Source: Tubulanus polymorphus
Taxonomy: Eukaryota; Nemertea; Palaeonemertea; Tubulaniformes; Tubulanidae
Direction: 5' to 3'
NCBI RefSeq assembly: GCF_964204645.1
Contig: NC_134033.1
Location: forward strand, 3,841,631-3,905,630
Length of the DNA: 64,000 nucleotides
The notes under the pieces were generated by a model. It was not told the DNA's origin and ran no database searches. It worked only from the letters and a program-made list of their open reading frames with translations. Position 1 is the stretch's first letter. Each line of letters starts with the position of its first letter. The position numbers and the translations under genes are program-made. Of the stretch, positions 10,374 through 22,200 are shown piece after piece.

Positions 10374-10742
10374 TTAATCCATTAATAATAATCTTGGTTT
10401 ATTTTCAATGACTTTATCATTTGACTTATTTTCTGGTATGATAGGTTTATTGTCATTGGAATCATCTTTATCATCAGATTTGAATTTTGATTTATATATT
10501 ACACCGGATAATCTAATAACTGTTACTAATCCAATTGTAATATATAATTTATAATTACTTCCAGCATTAGAAGAATCAGATGGATTATTACTTGAATCAA
10601 TATCAGATAAAGTCTGTGATTCATTTATATCAGTTAATTTCTTTTTCTTAGCTTTTTTTAATTCTGCAGATCTTTTACCTAATTCTCTTGCCCATTTAAT
10701 TTGTTTTTCAGATCTAACCTTTTTCTTAACTCCATCACTCAT
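10374..10742 (-). CDS. Small basic Polinton protein with one membrane segment
   Basis: A 122-residue frame with a strongly basic N-terminus (KQIKWARELGKRSAELKKAK), a Ser/Asp/Asn-rich linker, a hydrophobic segment near residues 68-84 (YITIGLVTVIRLSGVIY) and a charged tail. It lies 9 bp from the integrase start and overlaps the neighbouring ORF by 8 bp, which fits compact viral gene packing. Similar small basic or membrane ORFs occur beside the integrase in other Polintons, but I cannot name a function. It may be a DNA-binding or minor virion component. Confidence 0.55.
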   Translation of the reverse strand: MSDGVKKKVRSEKQIKWARELGKRSAELKKAKKKKLTDINESQTLSDIDSSNNPSDSSNAGSNYKLYITIGLVTVIRLSGVIYKSKFKSDDKDDSNDNKPIIPENKSNDKVIENKPRLLLMD

Positions 10743-10956
10743 TTATTTTAGTTAATTTGTGTTCTGATTCATTTTCTGTTTCGCTGTTTGGTTGTAGTAC
10801 ATCTGTTTCGTTCTTACCTGATTTATATTCCATAGGTTTGATGTTTGAAAATGTTATGACGCCAGTAGAAATTAATGTCATAACCGATCCTAATTGAAAT
10901 GAAGCATATCCAACCCATTTTTGTAATTCAGTCATAACTAAATAGTCATTTTTCAA
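10735..10956 (-). CDS. Small Polinton membrane protein
   Basis: A 73-residue frame. A start at the internal Met eight residues in gives MTELQKWVGYASFQLG, followed by a hydrophobic stretch (SVMTLISTGVITF) and an acidic tail. It overlaps the downstream ORF by 8 bp on the same strand. No family recognised. Size, hydrophobic core and position agree with the small membrane ORFs of Polinton-like viruses. Confidence 0.45.
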   Translation of the reverse strand: MKNDYLVMTELQKWVGYASFQLGSVMTLISTGVITFSNIKPMEYKSGKNETDVLQPNSETENESEHKLTKINE

Positions 10957-11001
10957 ATCACTATATAATTTATTTTCATCATCAATTGGTATTAACCGGT
11001 T

Positions 11002-11337
11002 TCATAACTTAGAATAACATTTGACAATGCCATCTGAAATAGAATCATTTATTCTAGCTAATCTAGCTTCTTCATAAATCTTAAAATATTTTATTACTTT
11101 ATCGGGTTTCATAGCATCTAGTTCTTGATAAGTTAAAATTTTTCCTAAGAAATCCTTAGATTTCCCGCCAGCAATTAATAATTGAAGATGATGCTTACAA
11201 TATAAATAGTATTCATAATCAATATTGTTATTAACTTGAATAGAATTAGAAACAACTGGATCCTTATTATCACTAATACCCAAATCATCTAATGTTTTTT
11301 TAATATCAAGTCTATTCTTACTCGATTTCTTTGACAT
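11002..11337 (-). CDS. Conserved-looking Polinton ORF of unknown function
   Basis: A 111-residue frame with a clean ATG (MSKKSSKNRLDIKKT) and a helical C-terminal half containing LIAGGKSKDFLGKILTYQEL and a YFKIYEEARLARIND stretch. From memory, short Polinton ORFs next to the integrase in other invertebrates share a GGK...LT..ELD pattern; this would need a profile search. No catalytic motif is visible. The region 11338-12559 upstream holds no gene; it has an imperfect hairpin (arms 11745-11764 and 11771-11790) and a doubled acatgtttacatattt motif (about 12107-12140). Confidence 0.5.
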   Translation of the reverse strand: MSKKSSKNRLDIKKTLDDLGISDNKDPVVSNSIQVNNNIDYEYYLYCKHHLQLLIAGGKSKDFLGKILTYQELDAMKPDKVIKYFKIYEEARLARINDSISDGIVKCYSKL

Positions 11338-12559
11338 TTATATTAGAGAAATTTAATAAGAAAAATAATATAAGTATTCTGATACTAGATAGTTAAAGTT
11401 AAAGAATTCTAGTATTGACTACTGATACTAGCTATTTGAATTTAAAGAATTTCTATTTGAATCTATTCAAAATATAAAGTATTCTCTTTTGAAAAGAAAG
11501 TATTAAAAATATAATAGAATTCACTAGCTAGTTGAAGTTATTGTTTTTTTAAATACTTTTTATTTAAATTAGGATTTAGATTATCTCACTACTATTGTTT
11601 ATCTATAGGAGCAGTAATTATAACTGTCCAGATAAGTCATTTCGGATTCTCGATAATAAATCCTAAAACTAAAAATAAATTCAAAGAAACGACTGGTGGA
11701 AATACTATTTCATAAACACATATATTTTATTCTACAATCATTATCGATTTCCACATTCCACGGTAAGGTATGCGCGGAATGCGGAAATCAATAAAGTTTA
11801 ATATAACATCTGTCACTGTGTGTGACATTAACAACAGCTTAATGACGCAATTGAAATGCCGGCAAACGTAATGCATTGAAAGCATATACAGTATGACTAA
11901 ACTGCTACAGTCTCATGAGTTGAAATAACCATAATTTCTGATTCCGCATCCATCTATCTTCACTTTCTTGATTCATTGGTCTTCATTTTGTTATCTAAAA
12001 GATAAATATCTAACGTAGAATAAAACTAACTTGGAGTTGTAGTTGTAAAATATTAATTACAGCACTTAAACATGACCATTTGTGGCGCATCTTACCAGGA
12101 TAAGTTTTACATGTTTACATATTTACATGTTTACATATTTCGTTTCCCGAAGTCATAATAACAACAAAAACAGTACTTACATTTATAACTGTAAACTCCT
12201 AAAATTGTGTTTATAGAGAGAATATCCTATGCGTTCCTATGCTTATGTGCCGCGCCCTTATAACTGCCAGTTATTCACTAGCTAACACTGTCTGAGCAAC
12301 ATATGTTTCTTCCTTTGTGATGTAATTGATTAATCCCTTTCAACTGAAATAGCACATCAATATTCAAATGAGATACACCCCATTCAACTGAAGATAACGT
12401 GCGACGGATGCTTTTGTAAACAACCTAATACAATTACATATAGGCGGTTTGACATAGATCGAGAGTAACCCGTTTTCTAAGCGCTCAAGCTTCAACGTCT
12501 TTTTCATTATGTGTTGAGTTCCATAATTCAACAAATGTCTTTGCTTTATCCAGTTGATC
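11338..12559. other. Non-coding stretch inside the Polinton
   Basis: No credible open frame. It is less AT-biased than the Polinton genes on either side, so it may include an older insertion, but I found no terminal repeats or target duplication. Visible structure: repeated ttgaatt/ctagttgaa motifs at 11390-11540, an imperfect hairpin at 11745-11790 and a 16-bp doublet near 12107-12140. Confidence 0.4.
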
Positions 12560-13138
12560 TTAATATAACTGTAAATCTAGTTTGTTAGATTTAATTATGT
12601 TTTCCTTCTTTTCTAAAGGTCTTAGATTCTTCCAATTCCAAATAAGTTTTTTATTGTATTCATCATTCATGTTAAATTTAGATATTGGTAACACATGATC
12701 AATATGAAAGTATTCACCATAATTATCTATATTCATTTTATCATCGAATTGATATATTATCCAAGATATGAAAAATTCATCTGTATTACCCAATAAATTA
12801 GATAGTGTTTCTGAATGTGTTTCTTTGTTGAATAATTGTGTTAATCTAGATCTTAAGCATTGTTTCAATCTAAAATTAAGATCTGTTTGATATCTTTCTC
12901 TCATATATTCTGTCATATAATCATTATAAGCTTCTCTATTATCTTCTCTGTATTGTTTGGTATATAGTTTAGTACAAGTTTTACAGCAATATTGAAAACC
13001 ATCTTTGCTAATCTTACGCTTATTAAATTCTGTTATAGCTAATTTATCTAATTCACATTTAGAACACTTCTTGTAATATATATTTATAACACCAGTGTTA
13101 TTTGTAATATTGATAATTTGTGGTTGTTCTGGTTCCAT
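12560..13138 (-). CDS. HNH endonuclease carried by the Polinton
   Basis: A 192-residue protein. The N-terminal part has paired CxxC motifs (CSKC, CCKTC) that could bind zinc, followed by a basic helical region (YTKQYREDNREAYNDY, YMRERYQ). The C-terminal part carries an HNH signature: YFHIDHVLPISKFN gives the first His pair, WNWKNLRPLEKKENIIKSNK the Asn and the closing segment. Proteins of this layout are nicking or homing-type endonucleases found in phages and large DNA viruses. The frame is intact, lies on the same strand as the capsid gene and is separated from its neighbours by long AT-rich spacers, as expected for a mobile cargo gene. A role in element spread or replication is inference. 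Confidence 0.75.
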   Translation of the reverse strand: MEPEQPQIINITNNTGVINIYYKKCSKCELDKLAITEFNKRKISKDGFQYCCKTCTKLYTKQYREDNREAYNDYMTEYMRERYQTDLNFRLKQCLRSRLTQLFNKETHSETLSNLLGNTDEFFISWIIYQFDDKMNIDNYGEYFHIDHVLPISKFNMNDEYNKKLIWNWKNLRPLEKKENIIKSNKLDLQLY

Positions 13139-13671
13139 TTATTATACATATTTTTTTACTAAATTGATTTTAGAAGTTATTCATTTATATGTTATTCATG
13201 AATATACATGAATTATTTCAATAAAACTTTACTAACACTTTTAATGTTTAAAAATCTAACTCATACAAATATAAATATTGAAATATGTTTAAAATATACC
13301 TATGTATTAGATACCCTATTAGATACCCTAATACCTGATACCCTATTAGATACCCTATTAGATACCTTAAATACTTAAAACCCCCTTTTTAAAAATAAAT
13401 ATTATTTATACAATTTTCAACCAATTTATTTTTATTATTTCAACTAATATATGAATAAGTTTGAAAATAATAAAGGTTATTTATTATTACTGAGGTTTTA
13501 ATTTCCATATGAATATCAGTTTATAAAATAAGATATTTTATGTATTAGATTGTATTAGATATGTATTAGATACCTTAAATACCTTAAATACTTAAAACCC
13601 CCTTTTTATTTACTATTATTTTATACAATTTTCAAACAATATTATTATTTGTGTTAAATATAATTAATATT
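13139..13671. repeat. AT-rich spacer with short tandem repeats (ttagataccct family)
   Basis: No gene. Two clusters of a 10-12-bp unit (attagataccct and variants) lie at about 13308-13375 and 13550-13590. Each is followed by the same sequence (aaatacttaaaaccccctttt), so the spacer itself is duplicated. It sits between the HNH gene and the zinc-finger ORF. Confidence 0.7.
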
Positions 13672-14529
13672 TTAATCACTTTCACTATCAGACCCTAACA
13701 ATTTATTCAAATTCTCTACCGAATTTTCTTTCTCAAATTCTTTATTATTTTTATACTTATTCTTCATCCTTTTTACCGCATCATCAATAGTTTCTTCTTT
13801 ATGTTTCATAGAATCTTTATTATCAATATCTGTAACTATATTATCACCATGTGGGTGCTGTATGGCACCATTTTCATTATTATCTTTATTAGTGTTTGCT
13901 CCTAATATTTCATTTACAGTGTTTGGTTTTAATATTTCATTAGCATCGGTTAGATCTAATTCATCTTTATTAGGTGTTGCTAATAATAAATCTTCATATA
14001 TTTTTTCACCATTTACTTTTTGATTTGAAACAAACTTTGTAACATATCTAAATGGGTGTTCTATAAATTCTTTTAAACCAACACGTTCTATAACATTATT
14101 TATATGTACCCTTGTATTCATATGTTTATTCCAATTTGATGTAGCGTTTGAAAATTCACTTTTACAATATCCACAATAATTTCTATTTTCACTAACATTT
14201 AATATTATTTCATTATTAGATGTAGAAGGTATTACATTATTAGATGTAGAAGGTATTACATTATTAGATGTAGAAGGTATTGCATTATTAGATGTAGAAG
14301 GTATTACATTATTAGATGTAGGAGGTGTTACATTATTATCAATTACATTACTTAAATTATCAACAACTTCACTTTTATTATTATCTATTTCTATTAGTTT
14401 AGTTTTATAATTATTGAAAATAGGATCAAATATCAAAGCTATATTACAAGGTATTACATAATATAAACCATCATTATTTTCATGTGTATCGATGTATGGA
14501 ATATGTTTATACACTTTACCTCCTTCCAT
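13672..14529 (-). CDS. Polinton zinc-finger ORF with an octapeptide repeat
   Basis: A 285-residue protein of three parts. Residues about 1-60 are a globular start (YKHIPYIDTHENNDGLYYVI). Residues about 65-105 are five copies of an approximately 8-residue repeat (variants of VIPSTSNN) encoded by a 24-bp minisatellite at about 14210-14335. Then comes a single C2H2-type finger (CGYCKSEF, then WNKHMNTRVH) and an acidic, Asn-rich C-terminal half. No known Polinton protein comes to mind. The finger suggests nucleic-acid binding. It lies 32 bp downstream of the capsid gene and is likely co-transcribed with it. Confidence 0.6.
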   Translation of the reverse strand: MEGGKVYKHIPYIDTHENNDGLYYVIPCNIALIFDPIFNNYKTKLIEIDNNKSEVVDNLSNVIDNNVTPPTSNNVIPSTSNNAIPSTSNNVIPSTSNNVIPSTSNNEIILNVSENRNYCGYCKSEFSNATSNWNKHMNTRVHINNVIERVGLKEFIEHPFRYVTKFVSNQKVNGEKIYEDLLLATPNKDELDLTDANEILKPNTVNEILGANTNKDNNENGAIQHPHGDNIVTDIDNKDSMKHKEETIDDAVKRMKNKYKNNKEFEKENSVENLNKLLGSDSESD

Positions 14530-14561
14530 TTATTATATAAATTTTTATTAAAGTTAAAATT

Positions 14562-15096
14562 TTAATACATAACACTATTTAATTGAGAATTTACAATATT
14601 TAATTGCGCGTCAGATATAATATAAATGTGCATTTTAAAATTTTTGATTCCTTTATTCTTTGTCATGAATAATTGTATTCCATCTTTAGTGTTTTGTAGT
14701 TTTTTCCCAGAACCATGTAATGAATTATCCTCTGTTGTTCTAAAATCTAACCATAATGCATATTTATTATCGGTATAATAATCAATTTGATTAATATTAC
14801 AATTTTCAGATGATTTCACTTTTTCATTCATAAAATGTTTTCTAATTTCTGGCCATTGATCAATCATTCTCATTCCTTGACAAAATATTTTATTTGCTAT
14901 TCCTTCGATAGTTATCTCTACTTTTGTTATTTCAGGATTATAATAATTATCAACATTTATTGCGCCATTAGTATATGTTGCAATGGTAAAAAATATTAAT
15001 ATACCTTTAATAGATCTTCTTGGGAAGTTAATATTCTCATTAATAATTTCATCATTCGCATTAATAGTTACGGTTTTAAATTTATCAATATAATCA
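14562..15096 (-). CDS. Polinton major capsid protein, 3' part (split by an LTR element)
   Basis: C-terminal portion of the double jelly-roll capsid gene whose 5' part is at 28827-29530. From the LTR junction at 15096 the frame is open to a TAA at 14562 and includes FPRRSIKGILIFF and INVDNYYNPEITKVEI, matching the other Polinton copy at 63.5 kb where they overlap. The two parts together are 1239 bp, a whole number of codons, so the gene was intact when interrupted. No promoter or splice arrangement is visible that would bridge the 13.7-kb insertion. Confidence 0.8.
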
Positions 15097-15429
15097 TGTT
15101 AGGCATAAGCCGTATTTACTATATATTTGTTAAGCTTCTTATAGTCTTAGTATTATAGTCATGGAGATGGTCAAACAGATTATGCGCGATTAGCATGATC
15201 AGGCAGTCGTTGACCAACTCCATGACTACACAGTATTTGTTTATACTTTCATTGAAATGTATAAAATGGATTTGTAATATGGTTTCGGGGTCACTCTCGA
15301 TCTGACTCTCGATTCGACACTTTCACTCTCGTCAATAAACTGGAATCATCATCATACTCGTAAACTAACGTGTCTCTTTGCGGATCGATCTTGGTTGTTT
15401 GGAGGATTCAGGAATCTTAAAGTTTTACA
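15097..15429 (+). repeat. 5' LTR of outer Ty3/gypsy element
   Basis: 333 bp, begins TGTTAGGCATAAG and ends ACA. A TATA-like box (tataaaa) lies at about 15260 and a polyadenylation signal (aataaa) at 15334-15339. It matches 28490-28822 with two differences. The primer-binding site tggtggagaaccc follows at 15431, complementary to a tRNA 3' end. Confidence 0.95.
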
Positions 15430-15697
15430 CTGGTGGAGAACCCTACTTCGCAAAGGTACGACAATAAGTTTCATCTCTATTTTCATTCGGGTTTATTCCA
15501 TAAGTTAAGTCGAAGCTGACCCAGCCAAGTGCTGTAAAAATTGTTGATAATTTTCTTTTGCGGGTTCTTATCTTGCATTTTCTTTTGCTATTTTGCTGTT
15601 TTCAACCTGGTTTTGTTATTTCATTTATTGCTTTGCTCTACCATTTCCCCGTTGCATTATATTTTCCCCGTTGCATTTTATTGTCATTTAATACATT

Positions 15698-17371
15698 ATG
15701 AGTACCCAAGCCAAATCTGGTAAATCATCTACCACTAATGCTACTGCAAAAACCAGGTCTGGGTTTCAACTGCCTGAGCGTAGAACTACTCGGTCTAGCG
15801 ATCAGCCACCGACCCCAGTGGATTTAACACCATCTAGGCCGCAATTCGATACGCCGATTGGTACATCGCAACAGTTGGAAACTTCTCCAACAGTTTCGCG
15901 TGCACTTCCTATGGACAGAACCCTAGAGAATCAGGAAGACAACGATTATGTTGCAATTGTTCCTGAAAGCAATGACGACCGTTCTGAAATTAATGCTGCG
16001 TTAAACGTTGAACTGATTAATACTATTTCCGATTTTCAAAATTCTATGGAATCAAAATTTCAGGACGTTCTTAATTCTATTGAATGTCATTCAAAAGACA
16101 TCAGTAACATCTATGACCAACTACATGAATTTAATCAGTTTAGGCTTGCCACCGAAAGTACACTGTCGAAATTATCTACGCATAACGAAACCATGAACGT
16201 GATATCAGAACAGTTAAAGTCCTTAGGACAAGAAATGGCTTTGATTAAATCTGTAGTTTTTCAAAATTCACCATCGCAGGCCCCTTTGCATATATCTTCT
16301 GACGCTCGTCTTACGGACCCCGTTGCCGAAAATCGAGCCTCTGATAATGTCACCGATACCCATAGTTCGTCTCATTTTCATTCACCATCTCATTCACTTA
16401 GATATCCTGAAGCACCACATCAATCTTTTAATGCACTCGCACATCCACCCCGTTCACAGACACCTCAGTCGCAAGTAAGTCAAGCAAGCGAATTTGAGCG
16501 GGCTGTGCGCCAAATGGCGTTTAGTAACGTAGTTTCCGAAGTTCCCACATTTGAGGGGGATACCAAATTATCAGTTAAGAAATTTTTCATGTATTGGGAA
16601 GACCACTGCGAGAATTTTGGTGTTCCAATTCAAGAGCGTCTGACACTGTTGTCAAGTCGCCTTAAAGGAGAAGCGAAAAGTTTTTATTTTAAATTGAAAG
16701 ATTCGGAGACAATCAAGGGTCAGTGGACTTACCAAAACGTGAAAACAAGATTTCTCACTCATTTCCATGATGAGCGTGACGATTGTTTGTCGGGGGTTGA
16801 TGTCCTAAAAAGAACGCAAAAGCCGGGAGAATCCGTCGATTCTTAACTAAAAGATTTGAAACGGTTGGCCCAAGATGCAAATTTTCCGGACCATGTAATC
16901 CGTGTTAGTTTTATAAACGGTCTTGAGAGTTGCATACAGGAGCACGTTATGGCTGCAAACCCAAAAACTCTTTCAGAAGCTATACGGTTAGCTCGAAATA
17001 AAGACAAAAGTCTTATACATCAGGCAGAAAGCGAACGCTCTTGGTCTTCGCACCAACATCCACCAATTGCTGTTGTTTCAAAACGAAATGCACCACTAAC
17101 AATTCCCAACAACAACAGTAACAACACTAACACTTCTACGGAAAATCAGCAGATAATCGAGTTACTTAAATCAGTAACATCAAAACTCGATAACATACAA
17201 ACTAACAAATCCGGTGTCAAATGTTACAATTGCCAAAAGTATGGTCATAATCAATCAAAATGCACTAATGAACCATATTGTAATCACTGTCGTTCTCGGG
17301 GACACTGCTGGGATAAATGCACCGTAAGGCCTCGTGTAAATAGTCAAAACACTCAAGATTCGGAAAACTAA
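15698..17371 (+). CDS. Gag of outer element (one in-frame stop)
   Basis: ATG at 15698. A disordered Ser/Thr/Pro-rich N-terminus leads into a capsid-like region (FEGDTKLSVKKFFMYWEDHC, ERLTLLSSRLKGEAKSFYF) and two CCHC zinc knuckles (CYNCQKYGHNQSKC and CNHCRSRGHCWDKC) near the end. A TAA at 16844-16846 interrupts the frame; the sequence continues in the same frame (LKDLKRLAQDANF), so this is a single nonsense change. It probably inactivates this copy. The last codons overlap the start of the pol frame, which is in the -1 frame. Confidence 0.85.
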
Positions 17372-17388
17372 AGCTCGCTCAGAAACAC

Positions 17389-18833
17389 GTGTCGCTTTCT
17401 GGGTTTAACAATCTAACTAATAATGATCAAAAAATGACACATGAAACTAATGTTAATGCTGATTGTTTTTCGTCTGACTCTACTATTACCAATGATAGTT
17501 TTCTTAATGATGTTTTGAGTGGTCAGTCGCAAACTGTCCCACAGGAATCTGGCCATGTCGTGTTTTTGTCATCGAACGATGATTTTGTAAAACGAACTTC
17601 TGAGGGTGTTATTGCTTCTAATGGTAGTTTTTCTAATAGTTTTACCGAAGAATGTAGTTTTAATGTTTTACCGTCAGATTCCAGTGTTACAGGAAAGACA
17701 GACCCATTGATTAAAGCTGATGTTTGTTTGCCTCATCAAATTGTGAAAAGTAGAGTCAGTCGGAAAGATACTATGCACCATAAATCCACCCATGAGCGTT
17801 GTCACAGCAATAAAAATTATCTAGGCCGCTGTCACAACAAATTGCCAACCCAACAGCCGACGGAGACCGACAATAAGTCTAATTCTGAACTTCATCCTCC
17901 GTCGAGTCAATTTCCAATAGTTCTTGCTTCGATAGGTAACATGGTTTATTCGAAGGTCAATGGTTCTCAGGTTGGTACTCTTATTGACAGTGGTGCTGCT
18001 ATTTCGGTTATCAATAAGCGATTTTTGGATCATAACCCAGGTCTTCAGGCACTTCCTATCCAAAGCAGTGACTACGCCTATGCAAATACAGCAAACGGCG
18101 GTAAATTATCTATTTTAGGTCGCATTAATTTACCTATCTTGATTGGAGAAGTCAGTGTGTCTCATCCGGTTTACATTGCTGATCCGTTGGAGTATGAACT
18201 CATTCTCGGTATAGATTTTATGATGCTGAATGGTGCTATTCTCGATTATAGTCAGGGTACTTTATGCATTCAAGGTAGCAAGCCTATCAAACTCCGGCGA
18301 CAGGTACCATTGAATGGAGCAAAAGCCGTCTGCACAGTAAACAATATTAGCATCCCTCCTATGTCCCAACAACTAATTTATGCAAACGTGCACGGAAAAA
18401 TAAAGAACGGTACTACAGCCCTCATTGAACCATCTCCTGTGTTACCTCTACACACAGATGGCCTCATTGCAGGGAGAGCAGTAGTCACTGTCACTGATGG
18501 CAAGGTACCTGTCCCAGTTATTGTTTCCTCTGTTACTAAGTCCTCGTCTACAGAAATGGCAGTTGCACACATTCATACCATCTCACATCTTGGTAGTATC
18601 TCAGCGCTTTCCGGAGGTAAACGTTTTCCTCAACAGAAACCTATAACCCCAACTCCGCTTATTACCACACAACCAACACCTATCTCTGATACTATAGATT
18701 CTAACCAAGCTCTAGACGATAATCAAAAGCACCAACTACAAAATCTTTTACACCGATACTCGGATATATTCGCTAGCAAAAACTCGGATTTAGGCAAAAC
18801 CTCGATAGTCAAACATGAAATTCATGTTAACAA
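17389..18833 (+). CDS. Pol of outer element, protease part (interrupted)
   Basis: This frame is -1 relative to gag and is open across the gag stop, so ribosomal frameshifting near 17361-17371 is the likely route of expression. A long Ser/Asn-rich stretch leads into an aspartic protease: GTLIDSGAAISVIN near 17972-18013 with the catalytic DSG, and LILGIDFMM near 18200. The coding sequence is cut at 18833 by the Gmr1-like element and resumes at 24408. Confidence 0.85.
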
Positions 18834-19148
18834 TGTTACCCAGTTGTGTTACCCAGTTATTGAATAGTTATGGTATGTATAGTGTTTATACGGTATACTG
18901 ACTTCAGTCTGTTATAAGTGTGAATGATTCAGTGTACTTTATACTTGACTTACCCCTATAAACTGTACCTATATAAATATCTGTTGACTGACCACAGAGA
19001 GTCCCAGCCACAGTACTTTAATAAATGTACGTGCTTTGTAATATTATACGTCTGGAGTCGTCGTTAGTTTTATGGGTTTTAGTTCGACCCTGGAGCTTGG
19101 ATCCGAAAAAGAATTGGGTATTTCGGCCCTGGAGTTTCATCCGTAACA
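18834..19148 (+). repeat. 5' LTR of Gmr1-like element
   Basis: 315 bp, TG...CA ends, opening with a doubled tgttacccagt motif. A TATA-like sequence (tatataaata) lies at 18970-18979 and aataaa at 19020-19025. A primer site follows (tttggggctcgtccggga, from about 19152), similar to tRNA-Pro-type sites. I see no difference from the 3' LTR. Confidence 0.95.
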
Positions 19149-19226
19149 GAAATTTGGGGCTCGTCCGGGAGCCACGGACTTTGAAGACGACTTTTTGCAC
19201 ATTTGGACGTGTTTGTGGCAGAACCA

Positions 19227-22200
19227 ATGAAACGAGGAAAAGTTTTTGCAGTACTTCTGTTGTTATCTGTGCTGTTTTATAAAGGTACTGTACCGTTTCA
19301 TATTTGGTATCGTTTTGGGCTCGTAGATATGTTGCCCTCTGTGGAATCGTTTATTGATTCGCCAAGTAGCGAACAAATTGAGACTCTACGTAAAAGTGAA
19401 TTAGTTCAGCTTGCTGAGCATTATAACGTCTCATTTAGAAAATCACAGAAAAAGGAACATATTAAACTCTGTATTATAGAACATTGCGTCAAATCTGGTC
19501 TTTTAAGCGACGTTGAAATGCAGCAGGCGATTCCTGAGAAGACAGAAAATGAGGCCGGAGAAACGGAAGCTACATTAATTCGTAGAATGGAGCTCGAGTT
19601 CGAAGCGAAGGAACGAGAACGAGAACGCAAACACCAATTAGAAATCAAACGTCTTGAGAGTGAACATCAGCTGCGCTTTTTGGAGTTGGAGTCACGTGCT
19701 CCGCAAGGCTTTCCGGCACATAGGAATGAGTTCGATGTCACTCGTCACATACGTCTAGTACCGAAATTTCAAGAAGCTGAAATAGATAAGTACTTTTTAC
19801 ATTTTGAGAAAGTAGCCAATAATCTAAAGTGGCCTAGAGAGTGTTGGACATTGCTACTCCAAAGTGTTTTGATTGGAAAAGCTCAAGAAGCATATTCATC
19901 TCTCTATGCCGAAGAAAGTGCTGACTATGATATAGTTAAGACTGCTATATTAAAAGCTTACGAACTTGTACCGGAAGCTTATAGACAGAAGTTTCGTAAT
20001 CGAAAAAAATCTCCCAATGAAACATATGTTGAGTTTGCCAGAGAAAAGGAAACGTTATTTAGTCGTTGGTGTGATTCAAAAGATGTAAAAGACTATGATT
20101 CTTTGAAACAATTGTTGTTAGTAGAGGAATTTAAACAATGTATTAATAGTGATATTAGAACATATGTCGATGAACAGAAAATAGATAGTTTGTCAAAAGC
20201 TGCCAGCTCTGCTGATGATTATGCTCTGACACACAAAATCAGCTTTGAGTCAAGTTCTGCTAGTAATTTTCCGGCTTCGGATTCTCGAAATGTGTCAAAA
20301 TTTCAAAGAAATTTCAATAATCATAGTAATACGCAAAATTGGACTCAGAGTAGAAGAAATAAAGGTATTTGGTGCAATTACTGTAAAAAATCCGGTCATA
20401 CTCTAAGTACATGTTTTTCTCTTCAGAAAAAGAATGAGAGGGGAGAGAACCAGAGATCAGAGACAAAACCGATCGGTCTTACAGCAACTCAACGTATTAA
20501 ATCCAACCCTGCAGTTCAACCATTGTATAGCAAGAGTTATAATCCATTTATAGTAGACGCTTTATTGTCATTCGAAAGTACCGATGAACCAGTGAGTATT
20601 AAATTACTTCGCGATACGGGTGCCTCTCAAACTTTAATGTTGGAGAGTCTTTTACCGTTATCTGGTAGTACTTTTATCGGTGAACATGTTCTCATTAGAG
20701 GAGTAGGTTCGGAAATTATCAAAGTTCCACTCCACAGAGTTTATCTGGATTCTGATTTAGTTCGCGGTTCTGTAGTTGTGGGCGTTCAGTCGTCACTACC
20801 TATTTTGGGTGTATCTATGCTCCTCGGTAATGACTTGGCTGGTGGTAGAGTACACATTAACCCTTTAGTCACTACAGATCCTCTACTTAATGTAGATACT
20901 GAAAGTTTAGAGAAAACATATCCTGGAATTTTCCCATCATGTGTAACTACTAGGGCTATGTCGCGATGTGCTGATAAGATAATGGGATCTAAGCCCTGTT
21001 TAGAAAACAAAGAGTTTTCTAATGAAATGGTAGATTTAAGTGATTCGTTTCTTGGTCGAATTTTTGACGAAACGTCTACCGGTTTCATTTCATCTAATAA
21101 AGATGTATCATCAAGGTCAAACCTTATTGATTTGCAGAATGTCGAACCAGAGTTCAAGACATTTTTAAATTCTGCTTCCGATTCAATTGAATCATTAACT
21201 GGTACTCCTTCTGGATATTATTTTCAGTCTGGAGTGTTGATGCGTAAATGGCGACCTCCAGATGTTCCAGCAAGTAATGAATGGAAAGTTTATCATCAGA
21301 TAGTTGTTCCAACACCATATCGGAATGATATTTTAAGTTTAGCTCATGAAACTTCGCTTGCTGGTCATCTGGGAGTCACCAAGACTTACAACAAAGTCTT
21401 AAATCATTTTTTCTGGCCTGGTTTAAAGCGTGATGTTCAAAATTTTTGTGCATCCTGTCGACCATGCCAGGAGTCTGGTAAGCCTAACCAGATAATACCC
21501 CCTGCACCTCTTATTCCGATTCCAGCGTTCGGGGAGCCGTTTGCAGAGGTTATTTGCGATTGTGTAGGTCCATTACCGAAAACTAAATCAGGGTTTCAGT
21601 ATTTGTTGACAATAATGTGTAAAGCAACACGTTTCGCTGAAGCTATACCGTTAAGGAATATAACTGCACCACTTATCTGCAAAGCATTGGTTAAATTTTT
21701 TACGCTGTTTGGGTTACCGACATCGGTGCAGTCTGATCAAGGTTCGAACTTCGTATCCAATATATTCCAACAGGTTATGTATCAGTTAGGAATTAAACAA
21801 AATATTTCTAGCGCTTACCACCCTGAATCTCAGGGAGCTCTTGAACGTTTCCATCAGACCCTCAAAACAATGCTTCGAACATATAGTACACAACATGAGA
21901 AAGATTGGGATGAGGCAGTACCATTTCTACTTTTTGCTATGAGAGAAGCAGTTCAAGAATCCCTGGGATTTAGCCCTTTTGAGTTGGTATTTGGTCACCA
22001 GGTTAGAGGTCCATTAAAACTAATTAAAGAAAGATGGCTTGATAAAACTGATGAAATTAATTTGTTAACATATATTTCCAATTTCAAAGAACGGTTGTAT
22101 TCTGCATGGGAATGTGCTCGTATGCACCTAAAGCAAGCACAGGGACGTATGAAAACCTGGTATGACAAAAAAGCTCGTAATAGAGAGTTCAAAAAAGATG

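Noticed and set aside
13300-13610. Possible CRISPR-like array from the ttagataccct repeats
   Set aside because: The units are head to tail with no unique spacers and the context is an animal genome; these are simple tandem repeats.
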